Shown here in pieces: positions 41,467 to 50,277 of a stretch of DNA of 64,000 nt. How positions within the stretch are numbered: position 1 is the first letter of the stretch; each line of letters starts with the position of its first letter. Source of the stretch: Pectobacterium zantedeschiae (GTDB taxonomy: Bacteria; Pseudomonadota; Gammaproteobacteria; Enterobacterales; Enterobacteriaceae); NCBI RefSeq assembly GCF_004137795.1, contig NZ_NWTM01000002.1, positions 496,001 to 560,000 of the forward strand, given 5' to 3'. A program made the translations under genes and the position numbers. The notes under the pieces are model-generated. The model did not search any database and was not told the DNA's origin. It was given only the letters and a program-made list of their open reading frames with translations.

Positions 41467-43041
41467 TCAGGTTACTGGGGCTGGGTTGAAAACGGCCAGT
41501 GCATTATGAAGTCCCCATTGATCGGACCAGGTTTTCTTCTTGCCGCTGGCAATATCTAAAATGAAGTGGAAAAGCTGCCAGCCGACGTCTTCGATCGTCG
41601 CCTCTCCGGTAGCAATTGTACCGGCATCAATATCCATCAGATCGTGCCAGCGGTTTGCCAACGCGGTACGGGTCGCCATTTTGATCACGGGTACGGCCAG
41701 TAGGCCATAAGGCGTGCCGCGACCGGTGGTGAAGACTTGTACGGTGATGCCGGAAGCGAGTTGCTGAGTACCGCACACAAAGTCGCTGGCTGGTGTTGCT
41801 GCATAAATCAACCCGCGTTTGGTGGGACGCTGACCAGGAGACAGAACTTCGACAATCGCGCTGGTGCCTGATTTGGCGATGGATCCGAGCGCTTTTTCCA
41901 CCACGTTCGCGAGGCCGCCTTTTTTGTTGCCCGGCGATGGGTTGGCGCTACGGTCAGTCTGGCCGCTGTCGAGATAGTTATCGTACCAGGCCATCTCTTC
42001 CAACAGACGTTTACCGACTTCTTCGTTGATAACGCGCGGTGTTAACAGATGAATGGCGTCACGCACTTCGGTTACTTCGGAGAACATGACGGTTGCGCCG
42101 CAGCGTACCAGCAGGTCGGAGGCAAAACCAACGGCAGGGTTTGCGGTGACGCCAGAGAAAGCATCACTGCCGCCACACTGCATGCCAACAACCAATTCTG
42201 AGGCTGGGCAAGTCTCACGCTGACGTTTGTTCAATTGTTGCAGGTGCTTGTCTGCCATCGTCAGAATGTCATCCACCATTGATCTGAAGCCAACGTGGTG
42301 TTCATCCTGCAAACGGACAATGCTGGTATCGTCGAGAGAGATGGCCTGCACATCAGGTGTCCCTTCTAGTAGGCGCTCCGGCTGTAATTTTTCACAGCCC
42401 AGACCCACCACCAGTATCTCGCCGCCAAAATTCGGGTTCAACGCCAGATTGTGAATGGTGCGGATGGGAACGACGGCGGCGGGGGCATTGATTGCCACAC
42501 CGCAGCCATAGAGATGATTGAGCGCGACCACACCATCCACATTGGGGTAGTTAGGTAATAAATCTCGCTCGATAATTTTGACCACATAGTCCACCACGCC
42601 CGCGACGCAGTGTACGCTGGTGGTAATACCTAGCAGATTTTTCGTACCTACGCTGCCATCGACGTTGCGGTAACCTTCAAAGGTGTAGCCTTCCAGCGGA
42701 GGAAGTGCGGGGGGAATTTTGGTCGCCAGCGGTAGGGTTTCCAGTGCGGGAGCCTGAGGCAATTCGACCAGGGATTCGTCAATCCAGCTTCCTTGGGCAA
42801 TATCGCGCAGTGCATACCCGATAATTTCGCCATAGCGGATGATTGCGCCTGATTTAGCGATATCAACCAGGGCCACTTTGTGGCCCTGTGGAACATGTTC
42901 AATTAATTCCAGATTATCATTAAAACGAGTTCCGGCGCGTAAGCCATTATTATTAACAACAATGGCAACATTATCAGAATCGTGAACTTTAATATAAAGT
43001 GGCTGCTCTTGTGCAGCATTACTTTCTGATTTATCTGACAT
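41467..43041 (-). CDS. garD: Galactarate dehydratase
   Basis: A 524-residue enzyme of the UxaA/GarD family that dehydrates galactarate to 5-dehydro-4-deoxy-D-glucarate. The N-terminal SAF-like domain (about 15-100) is followed by the large C-terminal domain with [41 protein letters not shown] and [19 protein letters not shown]. The last two blocks hold the Cys and His residues conserved in metal-dependent members. Length equals E. coli GarD (523). It is divergent from gudP, so one regulatory region can serve both hexarate entry routes. Confidence 0.96.
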   Translation of the reverse strand: MSDKSESNAAQEQPLYIKVHDSDNVAIVVNNNGLRAGTRFNDNLELIEHVPQGHKVALVDIAKSGAIIRYGEIIGYALRDIAQGSWIDESLVELPQAPALETLPLATKIPPALPPLEGYTFEGYRNVDGSVGTKNLLGITTSVHCVAGVVDYVVKIIERDLLPNYPNVDGVVALNHLYGCGVAINAPAAVVPIRTIHNLALNPNFGGEILVVGLGCEKLQPERLLEGTPDVQAISLDDTSIVRLQDEHHVGFRSMVDDILTMADKHLQQLNKRQRETCPASELVVGMQCGGSDAFSGVTANPAVGFASDLLVRCGATVMFSEVTEVRDAIHLLTPRVINEEVGKRLLEEMAWYDNYLDSGQTDRSANPSPGNKKGGLANVVEKALGSIAKSGTSAIVEVLSPGQRPTKRGLIYAATPASDFVCGTQQLASGITVQVFTTGRGTPYGLLAVPVIKMATRTALANRWHDLMDIDAGTIATGEATIEDVGWQLFHFILDIASGKKKTWSDQWGLHNALAVFNPAPVT

Positions 43042-43061
43042 GATGCAAGCCTTTATTATTT

Positions 43062-43073
43062 GTTTATCAGAAA
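43062..43073 (-). promoter_or_regulatory. Candidate hexarate-regulon motif before garD
   Basis: On the minus strand TTTCTGATAAAC lies about 20 bases before the garD start codon. It shares TTCTGATAA with the 17-bp motif upstream of gudP and gudX. One partial match this short could be chance. Confidence 0.35.
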
Positions 43074-43210
43074 CGCAGTGGTAGCTATTACCACACTATT
43101 ACTTCATTGCTCGCTAATGAGTATACGTGAGGTTCACTTCTCGTACATTATGCAATTGACCTAAGCCGGATTATTTTGTTTCTGATTTATAGGGCGAAGT
43201 TCCAAATTTT

Positions 43211-43226
43211 GGTGAGTCTGATCACA
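43211..43226. promoter_or_regulatory. CRP site between garD and gudP
   Basis: GGTGA, six bases, TCACA matches the CRP consensus TGTGA-N6-TCACA at nine of ten positions. A catabolite-controlled, divergent sugar-acid operon pair is the expected setting. Confidence 0.6.
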
Positions 43227-43299
43227 TTCTTCCTGCGCACCGTTTTTAGGTTTGAAATGAAAATAATGAGTGCGCGTGTAAAAAGAGAATAACGGCATT

Positions 43300-43316
43300 T
43301 TTCGTGAAACACCTCG
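43300..43316 (+). promoter_or_regulatory. Shared 17-bp motif A, gudP copy
   Basis: TTTTCGTGAAACACCTC occurs here and, letter for letter, at 45117-45133 upstream of gudX. A chance 17-bp identity within 2 kb is very unlikely. It may be an operator or a remnant of a duplicated promoter. Confidence 0.65.
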
Positions 43317-43510
43317 CACTATATAGGGCAAGTGCACCAACATATTCCAAAGGACATTTTTAATGTTGTGCTTTTATCTAGTGAGCGGCCAGCAGGTAAA
43401 AATTATAATGTTCCTGCGAGTTGAAGATGTCAGCTAATTACTCTGATGCTATATAGCCTGGCTATTCGCAAAAAAAATAAAAATGGGAATTTAACTATCC
43501 ACTGATCTTC

Positions 43511-43527
43511 ATTCTGATAACCCTACA
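43511..43527 (+). promoter_or_regulatory. Shared 17-bp motif B, gudP copy
   Basis: ATTCTGATAACCCTACA lies 55 bases before the gudP start codon. It is repeated exactly at 45316-45332 before gudX and partly (12 of 17) at 50159-50175 before garK. A good candidate for the binding site of the hexarate regulator (CdaR in E. coli), whose gene is not in this window. Confidence 0.65.
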
Positions 43528-43582
43528 CGTTATCTGTTATTCGGAATGAATGAGCGAACCGCGATTGAAGCAGGAGTTCATC

Positions 43583-44935
43583 ATGAATACAGTAAGCTCA
43601 GCAGCTGGCGCGATACAAAAGAGAACAAACGCCCGCTACTGGATTGTCGTGATGTTGTTTATTGTCACGTCATTTAACTATGGAGACCGTGCGACCTTGT
43701 CCATTGCTGGTTCAGCAATGTCTAAGGAGATTGGGTTGGACGCGGTGGGGATGGGATATATTTTCTCTGCGTTCTCCTGGGCATATGTTATTGGTCAAAT
43801 ACCTGGAGGCTGGCTGCTCGATCGTTTTGGCTCAAAGAAAGTCTATTTCTACAGTATCTTCACCTGGTCGATTTTTACCTTATTACAAGGCTTTGTCGAT
43901 ATTTTCAGCGGTGCTGGCATCGTCATTTCTCTGTTCCTCTTGCGCTTTATGGTTGGCCTGTGTGAATCGCCTTCCTTCCCAGGAAATAGCCGAATCGTGG
44001 CTGCCTGGTTCCCTGCACAAGAGCGTGGAACGGCCGTCGCGATATTCAACTCGGCACAGTACTTTGCGACGGTGATCTTCGCCCCTATTATGGGCTGGCT
44101 GGTACACGCGGTGGGCTGGGCGCATGTGTTCTGGTTCATGGGGGGGTTGGGTATCATCCTCAGCTTTGTCTGGCTAAAAGTGATCCACGATCCTAAGGAT
44201 CACCCTAACGTGAATCAGGCCGAACTGGATTACATTGAAGCGGGTGGCGCACTGATTAATATGGATGCCAAAGGGTCGAAGAACGCGACCATGAAGGGTG
44301 AAAAATGGCATCAGATCAAGCAATTAATGCAGTCCCGTATGATGCTTGGCGTTTACATCGGCCAATACTGTATTAACGCATTAACCTATTTCTTTATCAC
44401 CTGGTTCCCGCTTTATCTGGTTCAGGCGCGTGGGATGTCGATCCTCAAAGCGGGGTTTGTCGCGTCGGTGCCTGCCATCTGTGGTTTTGTGGGAGGCGTT
44501 CTGGGCGGCATCATTTCCGATTACCTGATGCGCCGGACCAATTCACTGACCTTTGCCCGTAAAACGCCTATCGTTCTCGGTATGTTGCTCTCCATGTCGA
44601 TGGTGATTTGTAACTACGTTGAAACCGAGTGGGTCGTCATTGCGGTAATGTCTGCGGCCTTCTTCGGCAAAGGCATTGGTGCGCTGGGCTGGGCGGTGAT
44701 GGCTGATACGGCACCGAAAGAAATCAGCGGATTAAGTGGTGGGCTGTTCAATATGTTCGGTAATGCGTCTGGTATCGTAACGCCGATTGCAATTGGCTAC
44801 ATCATCGGGATGACCGGATCTTTCAATGGTGGCCTGGTATACGTCGGGGTTCATGCGCTGGTTGCCATCGTCAGCTACCTGTTCATCGTGCAAGATATTA
44901 AACGTATCGAATTGAAGCCGTTCGTTAAGAATTAA
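43583..44935 (+). CDS. gudP: Galactarate/glucarate transporter, major facilitator superfamily
   Basis: A 450-residue MFS proton symporter of the anion:cation symporter family. Twelve membrane helices are expected, with the family loop motif GGWLLDRFGSKKVY (about 77-90) and CESPSFPGNSR (about 128-138). Its length is that of E. coli GudP. It should import galactarate and glucarate. ATG at 43583 follows GCAGGAG at good spacing; an ATG 11 codons earlier has none. garD, divergent, and gudX-gudD downstream fit. GarP has a near-identical sequence, so substrate balance is uncertain. Confidence 0.94.
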   Translation: MNTVSSAAGAIQKRTNARYWIVVMLFIVTSFNYGDRATLSIAGSAMSKEIGLDAVGMGYIFSAFSWAYVIGQIPGGWLLDRFGSKKVYFYSIFTWSIFTLLQGFVDIFSGAGIVISLFLLRFMVGLCESPSFPGNSRIVAAWFPAQERGTAVAIFNSAQYFATVIFAPIMGWLVHAVGWAHVFWFMGGLGIILSFVWLKVIHDPKDHPNVNQAELDYIEAGGALINMDAKGSKNATMKGEKWHQIKQLMQSRMMLGVYIGQYCINALTYFFITWFPLYLVQARGMSILKAGFVASVPAICGFVGGVLGGIISDYLMRRTNSLTFARKTPIVLGMLLSMSMVICNYVETEWVVIAVMSAAFFGKGIGALGWAVMADTAPKEISGLSGGLFNMFGNASGIVTPIAIGYIIGMTGSFNGGLVYVGVHALVAIVSYLFIVQDIKRIELKPFVKN

Positions 44936-44975
44936 AGCCATTCGCTACAGTATTAACCTGCATATAGGCAGTAAC

Positions 44976-45024
44976 ACAAAACGCTGCGCCGTCATACTGA
45001 TGGCGCAGCGTTTTGTCTTTTATT
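44976..45024 (+). terminator. Terminator after gudP
   Basis: A perfect 15-base-pair stem (44976-44990 with 45002-45016, starting ACAAAACGCTGCGCC) with T-rich sequence CTTTTATTT behind it. It separates gudP from gudX, so gudX needs its own promoter, unlike in E. coli. Confidence 0.85.
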
Positions 45025-45116
45025 TATGTCATGGAAAGTAGAGATTTACCTATTCGAAATCAGGTACCAATGGTACGTATTTCGGTGTTTATCAGGCAGA
45101 AATTCGCTTTTCCCGG

Positions 45117-45133
45117 TTTTCGTGAAACACCTC
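45117..45133 (+). promoter_or_regulatory. Shared 17-bp motif A, gudX copy
   Basis: TTTTCGTGAAACACCTC, identical to 43300-43316. The distance from motif A to motif B is 199 bases here and 211 before gudP, so the two regulatory regions have a common layout. Confidence 0.65.
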
Positions 45134-45315
45134 CCATTGCCCTGTGATAATGACATATTTAATCTGCATTTCGACAGGGAATGCTGTGCTATTGCCCAAT
45201 GAGTTGTGAAATAAGAAAACTTATACTTTTTACTGAGGTTGGTAAGGCGGCACGGATTACGACACTGCTTTCCTAATCGTTTTATTTCGGTATTAAGGTA
45301 GTTATACCTGTTTTT

Positions 45316-45332
45316 ATTCTGATAACCCTACA
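45316..45332 (+). promoter_or_regulatory. Shared 17-bp motif B, gudX copy
   Basis: ATTCTGATAACCCTACA, identical to 43511-43527. It precedes the small ORF at 45394 by 61 bases, close to the 55 bases separating the gudP copy from its gene. Confidence 0.65.
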
Positions 45333-45393
45333 AGCATTGTTTATTTCAAATCAGAGTAAAAACAAGGTCGCGCTAATAAAGTAGGAAAACAAC

Positions 45394-45540
45394 ATGAAAT
45401 CATCTACTGGTGCACCATCTGTTTTTTATTCCTGTATGACTGAATTATTTTCACTCGCCTCGACGCGATCCTGCGTTTTGGCAAACATCGGAAACCTAAG
45501 CGTAAATCCTGTGCACGCCATTGATGACGGGAGCCTGTAA
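45394..45540 (+). CDS. Candidate 48-residue leader ORF overlapping gudX
   Basis: An ATG preceded by AGTAGGAAAACAAC (AGGA seven bases upstream) opens 48 codons. The TAA stop shares its last A with the gudX ATG (TAATG), the pattern of translational coupling. The peptide starts [17 protein letters not shown], has no signal peptide and ends HAIDDGSL. I do not recognise it. Its distance from motif B is like that of gudP from its own copy, so it could be the remnant of a gene that once started here. It may also be untranslated leader. Confidence 0.4.
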   Translation: MKSSTGAPSVFYSCMTELFSLASTRSCVLANIGNLSVNPVHAIDDGSL

Positions 45541-46907
45541 TGACAAACTTTTCAGCGACGCCTGTAATTACCGACATGAAAGTCATCCCCGTTGCGGGCT
45601 ATGACAGCATGTTGCTGAACATCGGTGGCGCACATGGCGCTTACTTCACTCGCAATATCGTGATCTTAACCGATAGCGCCGGGCATACCGGTGTTGGTGA
45701 AGCACCCGGTGGTGAAGTTATTTACAACACGCTGGTCGAGGCCATTCCCCGCGTGAAAGGCGAACAAATCGCCCGTATGAACCGCCTGGTTCATGACATT
45801 CACGTCGGCAACCAATCTTCTGATTTTGATTCTTTCGGCAAGGGCGCCTGGACGTTTGAGCTGCGTGTGAATGCCGTGGCAGCACTCGAAGCGGCACTGC
45901 TCGATCTGCTGGGGCAATTTATGGGTGTCCCCGTTGCTGAACTGCTGGGGCCGGGCAAACAGCGTGATGAAGTCACCGTGCTCGGTTATCTGTTTTATAT
46001 CGGTGATCGCACGAAGACGGATTTACCTTATTTATCAGGTGAGAAAGTATCCGGTGAGAAAGCATCCGGTGAAAAGGGCAAACACGAGTGGTATCACCTG
46101 CGTCACCAGCAGGCGATGGACAGCGAGGCGATTGTGCGTCTGGCTGAGGCCACCACCGACCGCTACGGATTTAAAGACTTCAAACTCAAAGGTGGCGTGT
46201 TGCCCGGTGAGCAGGAAATCGATGCCGTGAAGGCGCTGAAAAAACGATTCCCGGATGCCCGTATTACCGTCGATCCAAACGGTGCCTGGCTGCTGGATGA
46301 AGCGATTGGTTTGTGCAAAGACATGAAGGGCATTCTGACCTATGCGGAAGACCCATGCGGTGCCGAGCAAGGTTTCTCCGGCCGTGAAGTGATGGCGGAA
46401 TTCCGCCGGGCCACCGGGCTGCCGGTAGCGACCAATATGATTGCCACCAACTGGCGCGAAATGAACCATGCCGTGATGTTACAGGCGGTCGATATCCCAC
46501 TGGCCGATCCGCATTTCTGGACGATGCACGGTGCGGTGCGCGTTGCCCAACTGTGCGATGAATGGGGCCTGACGTGGGGCTGCCATTCAAATAACCATTT
46601 CGATATCTCCCTGGCGATGTTCACGCACGTAGGGGCGGCTGCACCGGGCAACCCGACGGCAATTGATACGCACTGGATCTGGCAGGAAGGGCAGCATCTG
46701 ACTAAAGAGCCGCTGCAAATCGTCAACGGCAAAATCAAGGTGCCAGAGCGTCCCGGTCTGGGAATTGAACTGGATATGGAACAGGTCATGAAAGCCCACG
46801 AGCTGTACAAAAAATTACCGAGCGGGGCTCGTAATGATGCTGCCGCCATGCAGTACCTGATTCCAGGCTGGAAATTTGATCGTAAACGCCCGGTTTTTGG
46901 TCGCTAA
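45540..46907 (+). CDS. gudX: Glucarate dehydratase-related protein GudX
   Basis: A 455-residue enolase-superfamily protein very close to E. coli GudX (446 residues), which has weak glucarate dehydratase activity. The KxK base motif is in FKLKGG (Lys215, Lys217). Metal ligands are in VDPNGAW and YAEDPCG, and the His base region reads [11 protein letters not shown] where GudD has GSHSNNHFD. Residues about 165-180 form a SGEK repeat encoded by three 15-bp units, absent from E. coli. GudX may help form a heteromer with GudD. The ribosome-binding site GGGAG lies inside the leader ORF. Confidence 0.93.
   Translation: MTNFSATPVITDMKVIPVAGYDSMLLNIGGAHGAYFTRNIVILTDSAGHTGVGEAPGGEVIYNTLVEAIPRVKGEQIARMNRLVHDIHVGNQSSDFDSFGKGAWTFELRVNAVAALEAALLDLLGQFMGVPVAELLGPGKQRDEVTVLGYLFYIGDRTKTDLPYLSGEKVSGEKASGEKGKHEWYHLRHQQAMDSEAIVRLAEATTDRYGFKDFKLKGGVLPGEQEIDAVKALKKRFPDARITVDPNGAWLLDEAIGLCKDMKGILTYAEDPCGAEQGFSGREVMAEFRRATGLPVATNMIATNWREMNHAVMLQAVDIPLADPHFWTMHGAVRVAQLCDEWGLTWGCHSNNHFDISLAMFTHVGAAAPGNPTAIDTHWIWQEGQHLTKEPLQIVNGKIKVPERPGLGIELDMEQVMKAHELYKKLPSGARNDAAAMQYLIPGWKFDRKRPVFGR
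46033..46077 (+). repeat. Three 15-bp tandem repeats within gudX
   Basis: Units TATCAGGTGAGAAAG, TATCCGGTGAGAAAG and CATCCGGTGAAAAGG follow one another in frame and encode repeats of the type SGEK(V/A). They lie in a surface-loop region between [10 protein letters not shown] and HEWYHLRH. A 15-bp unit changes length without changing frame. Confidence 0.85.
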
Positions 46908-46944
46908 CCCTACATCGAAAAATCAGAGAGATAAGGATAAGAAA

Positions 46945-48285
46945 ATGACGTTGCAAAATTCAACGCCGGTTATTACCCACATGCAGGTTATCCCGGTTGC
47001 AGGTCACGACAGTATGCTGCTCAACTTGAGCGGTGCACATGCACCCTATTTCACTCGCAATATTGTGATTCTGAAAGATAACGCCGGAAATACCGGTGTC
47101 GGTGAAATTCCCGGCGGTGAGAAAATCCGTCAGACGCTGGAGGATGCTGCCGCGCTGGTAGTGGGTAAAACACTGGGCGAGTACAAAAACGTGATGACGG
47201 CCGTGCGTGCACAGTTTGCCGATCGTGACTCCTCTGGGCGCGGTTTGCAGACATTTGATCTGCGCACCACTATCCATGTCGTTACGGGGATTGAAGCCGC
47301 AATGCTCGATCTGCTGGGACAATTCCTCAACGTCAGCGTGGCTTCGCTACTGGGCGATGGTCAACAGCGTGATGCGGTAGAAATGCTGGGTTATCTGTTC
47401 TACATCGGCGATCGTAATAAAACCGATCTGCCTTACCAGAATCAGAGGAATGAGAAGTGCGACTGGTATCGTCTGCGCCATGAAGAAGCCCTGTCGCCAG
47501 AAACCATTGTGCGTCTGGCTGAAGCCGCGTATGAGAAATATGGTTTCAATGATTTCAAATTGAAAGGCGGTGTACTGGCTGGTAGTGAAGAAGCCGAAGC
47601 GGTGACCGCACTGGCGAAACGCTTCCCGCAGGCGCGCATTACGCTAGACCCAAACGGTGCCTGGTCGCTGGATGAAGCCATCGGTCTGGGCAAGCAACTA
47701 CGTGACGTACTGGCGTATGCAGAAGACCCGTGCGGCGCGGAGCAAGGTTTCTCCGGTCGTGAAGTGATGGCTGAGTTCCGCCGTGCAACCGGTTTGCCTA
47801 CCGCGACCAATATGATCGCCACCGACTGGCGTCAAATGGGTCACACCATCTCGCTGCAATCGGTCGATATCCCGCTGGCCGATCCGCACTTCTGGACGAT
47901 GCAAGGCTCGGTACGTGTGGCGCAGATGTGCCATGAATGGGGCTTAACCTGGGGTTCTCACTCCAATAACCACTTTGATATTTCACTGGCCATGTTTACT
48001 CAGGTCGCTGCGGCGGCGCCGGGCAAGATTACGGCGATTGATACGCACTGGATCTGGCAGGAAGGTAACCAACGCCTGACGAAAGAACCGTTGCAGATTG
48101 TTGGCGGCATGGTGGAAGTGCCGAAGAAACCGGGTCTGGGTGTTGAGCTGGATATGGATCAGGTAATGAAAGCACACGAACTGTATAAAAACATGGGATT
48201 AGGCGCACGTAACGACGCAATGGGAATGCAGTACCTTATTCCTGAGTGGACGTTTGATAATAAACGTCCGTGTCTGGTTCGCTAA
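46945..48285 (+). CDS. gudD: D-glucarate dehydratase
   Basis: A 446-residue enolase-superfamily enzyme that dehydrates D-glucarate (and L-idarate) to 5-dehydro-4-deoxy-D-glucarate. Visible are the KxK motif in FKLKGG, metal ligands in LDPNGAW and [11 protein letters not shown], Asn in [10 protein letters not shown], and the His base in [12 protein letters not shown]. Length equals E. coli GudD. ATG at 46945 has AAGGATAAG upstream; the frame runs 23 codons further up into gudX, but no start there has a site. It lies 37 bases after gudX. Confidence 0.97.
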   Translation: MTLQNSTPVITHMQVIPVAGHDSMLLNLSGAHAPYFTRNIVILKDNAGNTGVGEIPGGEKIRQTLEDAAALVVGKTLGEYKNVMTAVRAQFADRDSSGRGLQTFDLRTTIHVVTGIEAAMLDLLGQFLNVSVASLLGDGQQRDAVEMLGYLFYIGDRNKTDLPYQNQRNEKCDWYRLRHEEALSPETIVRLAEAAYEKYGFNDFKLKGGVLAGSEEAEAVTALAKRFPQARITLDPNGAWSLDEAIGLGKQLRDVLAYAEDPCGAEQGFSGREVMAEFRRATGLPTATNMIATDWRQMGHTISLQSVDIPLADPHFWTMQGSVRVAQMCHEWGLTWGSHSNNHFDISLAMFTQVAAAAPGKITAIDTHWIWQEGNQRLTKEPLQIVGGMVEVPKKPGLGVELDMDQVMKAHELYKNMGLGARNDAMGMQYLIPEWTFDNKRPCLVR

Positions 48286-48311
48286 CGTTCTGACTTTTCC
48301 GTTTTTTGAGC

Positions 48312-48334
48312 GCGCCGTTTCAGGTAAACGGCGC
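48312..48334 (+). other. Intercistronic hairpin between gudD and garL
   Basis: GCGCCGTTT (48312-48320) pairs with AAACGGCGC (48326-48334). It lies about 20 bases before garL and has no T run. It could reduce read-through or protect the upstream mRNA end, giving less garLRK than gudD message. Confidence 0.55.
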
Positions 48335-48355
48335 TGGAATGACCGAGGATAAAAA

Positions 48356-49126
48356 ATGAAGACTCCGCTGTTACCTAACCGTTTTCGCCAAGATTTGCAG
48401 CAGGGGAAAACGCTGATTGGCTGCTGGTGCGCGCTAGGCAACCCAATTTCAACTGAAGTGCTGGGGCTAGCGGGATTCGACTGGCTAGTGCTGGATGGCG
48501 AGCACGCGCCTAACGATATCGTGACGTTTATTCCGCAGCTAATGGCGCTGAAAGGTAGCCACAGCGCGCCTGTCGTCCGTCCGCCGTGTAATGAGCCAAT
48601 CATCATCAAACGGCTGTTGGATATTGGGTTCAATAACTTCCTGATCCCCTTCGTGGAAACGGCAGAAGAAGCAGCGCGTGCGGTTGCTTCAACCCGTTAT
48701 CCGCCGGCAGGTATTCGCGGCGTTTCCGTGGCGCATCGTAGCAATAGCTATGGCACCGAACCGGACTATTTCGCCAAGATTAACGACAACATTACCGTCG
48801 TAGTGCAAATCGAAAGCCAGGACGGCCTCGACAATCTGGATGCGATTATTGCGGTAGACGGTGTAGACGGCGTATTCGTTGGCCCGAGCGATCTGTCTGC
48901 GGCGCTGGGCTATCTCGGTCAGCCTAACCATCCTGACGTGCAGAAGGCGATCCGCCACATCTTCGATCGTGCGGCGGCGCATAACAAACCGTGCGGCATT
49001 CTGGCACCGGTTGAAGCCGATGCGCGTCGCTATCTGGAGTGGGGTGCAAGCTTCGTCGCGGTAGGCAGCGATCTGGGCGTATTCCGCAGCGCGACACAGG
49101 CGCTGAGCGACAAATACAAAAAGTAA
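48356..49126 (+). CDS. garL: 2-dehydro-3-deoxyglucarate aldolase
   Basis: A 256-residue class II aldolase of the HpcH/HpaI family that splits the common dehydration product to pyruvate and tartronate semialdehyde. Family motifs: [11 protein letters not shown] (about 42-52), the [11 protein letters not shown] segment with the metal-binding Glu, [16 protein letters not shown] (about 169-184). Length equals E. coli GarL (256). In E. coli it belongs to garPLRK; here it follows gudD. Confidence 0.97.
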   Translation: MKTPLLPNRFRQDLQQGKTLIGCWCALGNPISTEVLGLAGFDWLVLDGEHAPNDIVTFIPQLMALKGSHSAPVVRPPCNEPIIIKRLLDIGFNNFLIPFVETAEEAARAVASTRYPPAGIRGVSVAHRSNSYGTEPDYFAKINDNITVVVQIESQDGLDNLDAIIAVDGVDGVFVGPSDLSAALGYLGQPNHPDVQKAIRHIFDRAAAHNKPCGILAPVEADARRYLEWGASFVAVGSDLGVFRSATQALSDKYKK

Positions 49127-49216
49127 TTCAGTGATTCCGCTGCGAATCGGATCCGTCATGAGGCGGAGCCATCGTGAATTGAAGTGATATCTACATCAGA
49201 CAATGAGGTTAGGGCG

Positions 49217-50101
49217 ATGAAAATTGGTTTTATTGGACTGGGCATCATGGGAAAACCGATGAGTAAAAATCTGCTGAAAGCAGGTTATTCATTAGTCGTG
49301 ATGGACAGAAATCTGGATGCGGTCGCAGAAGTGGTTGCGGCGGGGGCCACGTCAGCTGAAACGCCGAAACAGGTTGCGGAGCAGTGTGACGTTATTATCA
49401 CCATGCTGCCTAACTCTCCACACGTTAAAGACGTGGTGTTGGGTGAAAACGGCGTCATCGACGGCGCACGTGCTGGAAGCATTGTGGTAGATATGAGTTC
49501 AATTGCGCCGCTTGCCAGCCGTGAAATTGCTACCGCACTGGCGACGAAAGAGATTGCCATGCTGGACGCGCCCGTTAGCGGTGGTGAACCGAAAGCGATC
49601 GACGGTACGCTGTCCGTGATGGTCGGTGGTGACAAAGCGCAGTTTGAACGCTGCTTTGAAATTCTGAAATCAATGGCCGGTTCTGTTGTACATACTGGTG
49701 ATATTGGTGCAGGCAACGTCACCAAACTGGCGAACCAGGTGATTGTGGCGCTGAACATTGCCGCTATGTCTGAAGCGCTGGTTCTGGCGACGAAAGCAGG
49801 CGTTAATCCCGACTTGGTTTATCAGGCGATTCGCGGCGGGCTGGCGGGTAGCACGGTGCTGGATGCGAAAGCGCCGATGGTCATGGATCGTAACTTTAAG
49901 CCGGGCTTCCGCATCGATCTGCATATTAAAGATCTGGCGAATGCGCTGGATACTTCACACGGCGTTGGCGCACAGCTGCCGCTAACGGCGGCGGTGATGG
50001 AAATGATGCAGGCGCTGAAAGCGGACGATCTGGGATCGGCTGACCATAGCGCATTAGCGTGTTATTACGAGAAGCTGGCCAAAGTAGAAGTCACGAGATA
50101 A
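49217..50101 (+). CDS. garR: 2-hydroxy-3-oxopropionate (tartronate semialdehyde) reductase
   Basis: A 294-residue beta-hydroxyacid dehydrogenase that reduces tartronate semialdehyde to D-glycerate with NAD(P)H. The Rossmann loop is GFIGLGIMGKPM (about 4-15); the substrate motif is DAPVSGGEPKA (about 117-127); the catalytic Lys is in GNVTKLANQ (about 171). The start follows GAGGTTAGGG and gives the E. coli GarR length; an ATG 11 codons earlier is less likely. Confidence 0.96.
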   Translation: MKIGFIGLGIMGKPMSKNLLKAGYSLVVMDRNLDAVAEVVAAGATSAETPKQVAEQCDVIITMLPNSPHVKDVVLGENGVIDGARAGSIVVDMSSIAPLASREIATALATKEIAMLDAPVSGGEPKAIDGTLSVMVGGDKAQFERCFEILKSMAGSVVHTGDIGAGNVTKLANQVIVALNIAAMSEALVLATKAGVNPDLVYQAIRGGLAGSTVLDAKAPMVMDRNFKPGFRIDLHIKDLANALDTSHGVGAQLPLTAAVMEMMQALKADDLGSADHSALACYYEKLAKVEVTR

Positions 50102-50158
50102 GCCGTGAAGCGATAGTCACAAGGTTGGCACACTGTGCCAGCCGACTGGCAGATAATC

Positions 50159-50175
50159 ATTCTGATCTACCTAAG
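50159..50175 (+). promoter_or_regulatory. Partial copy of motif B upstream of garK
   Basis: ATTCTGATCTACCTAAG matches motif B at 12 of 17 positions, with the first eight bases identical. It lies 103 bases before garK, in a 176-base gap long enough for an internal promoter. Confidence 0.4.
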
Positions 50176-50277
50176 AGACTTCAGGATCTCCGCCCTGAAA
50201 ACAGGTGGGTATAAGCGCCATTTCATGAGCGCGCGGGTTATTGATGCAATCGGAACGTTGATGAAATCGGATCGTTT

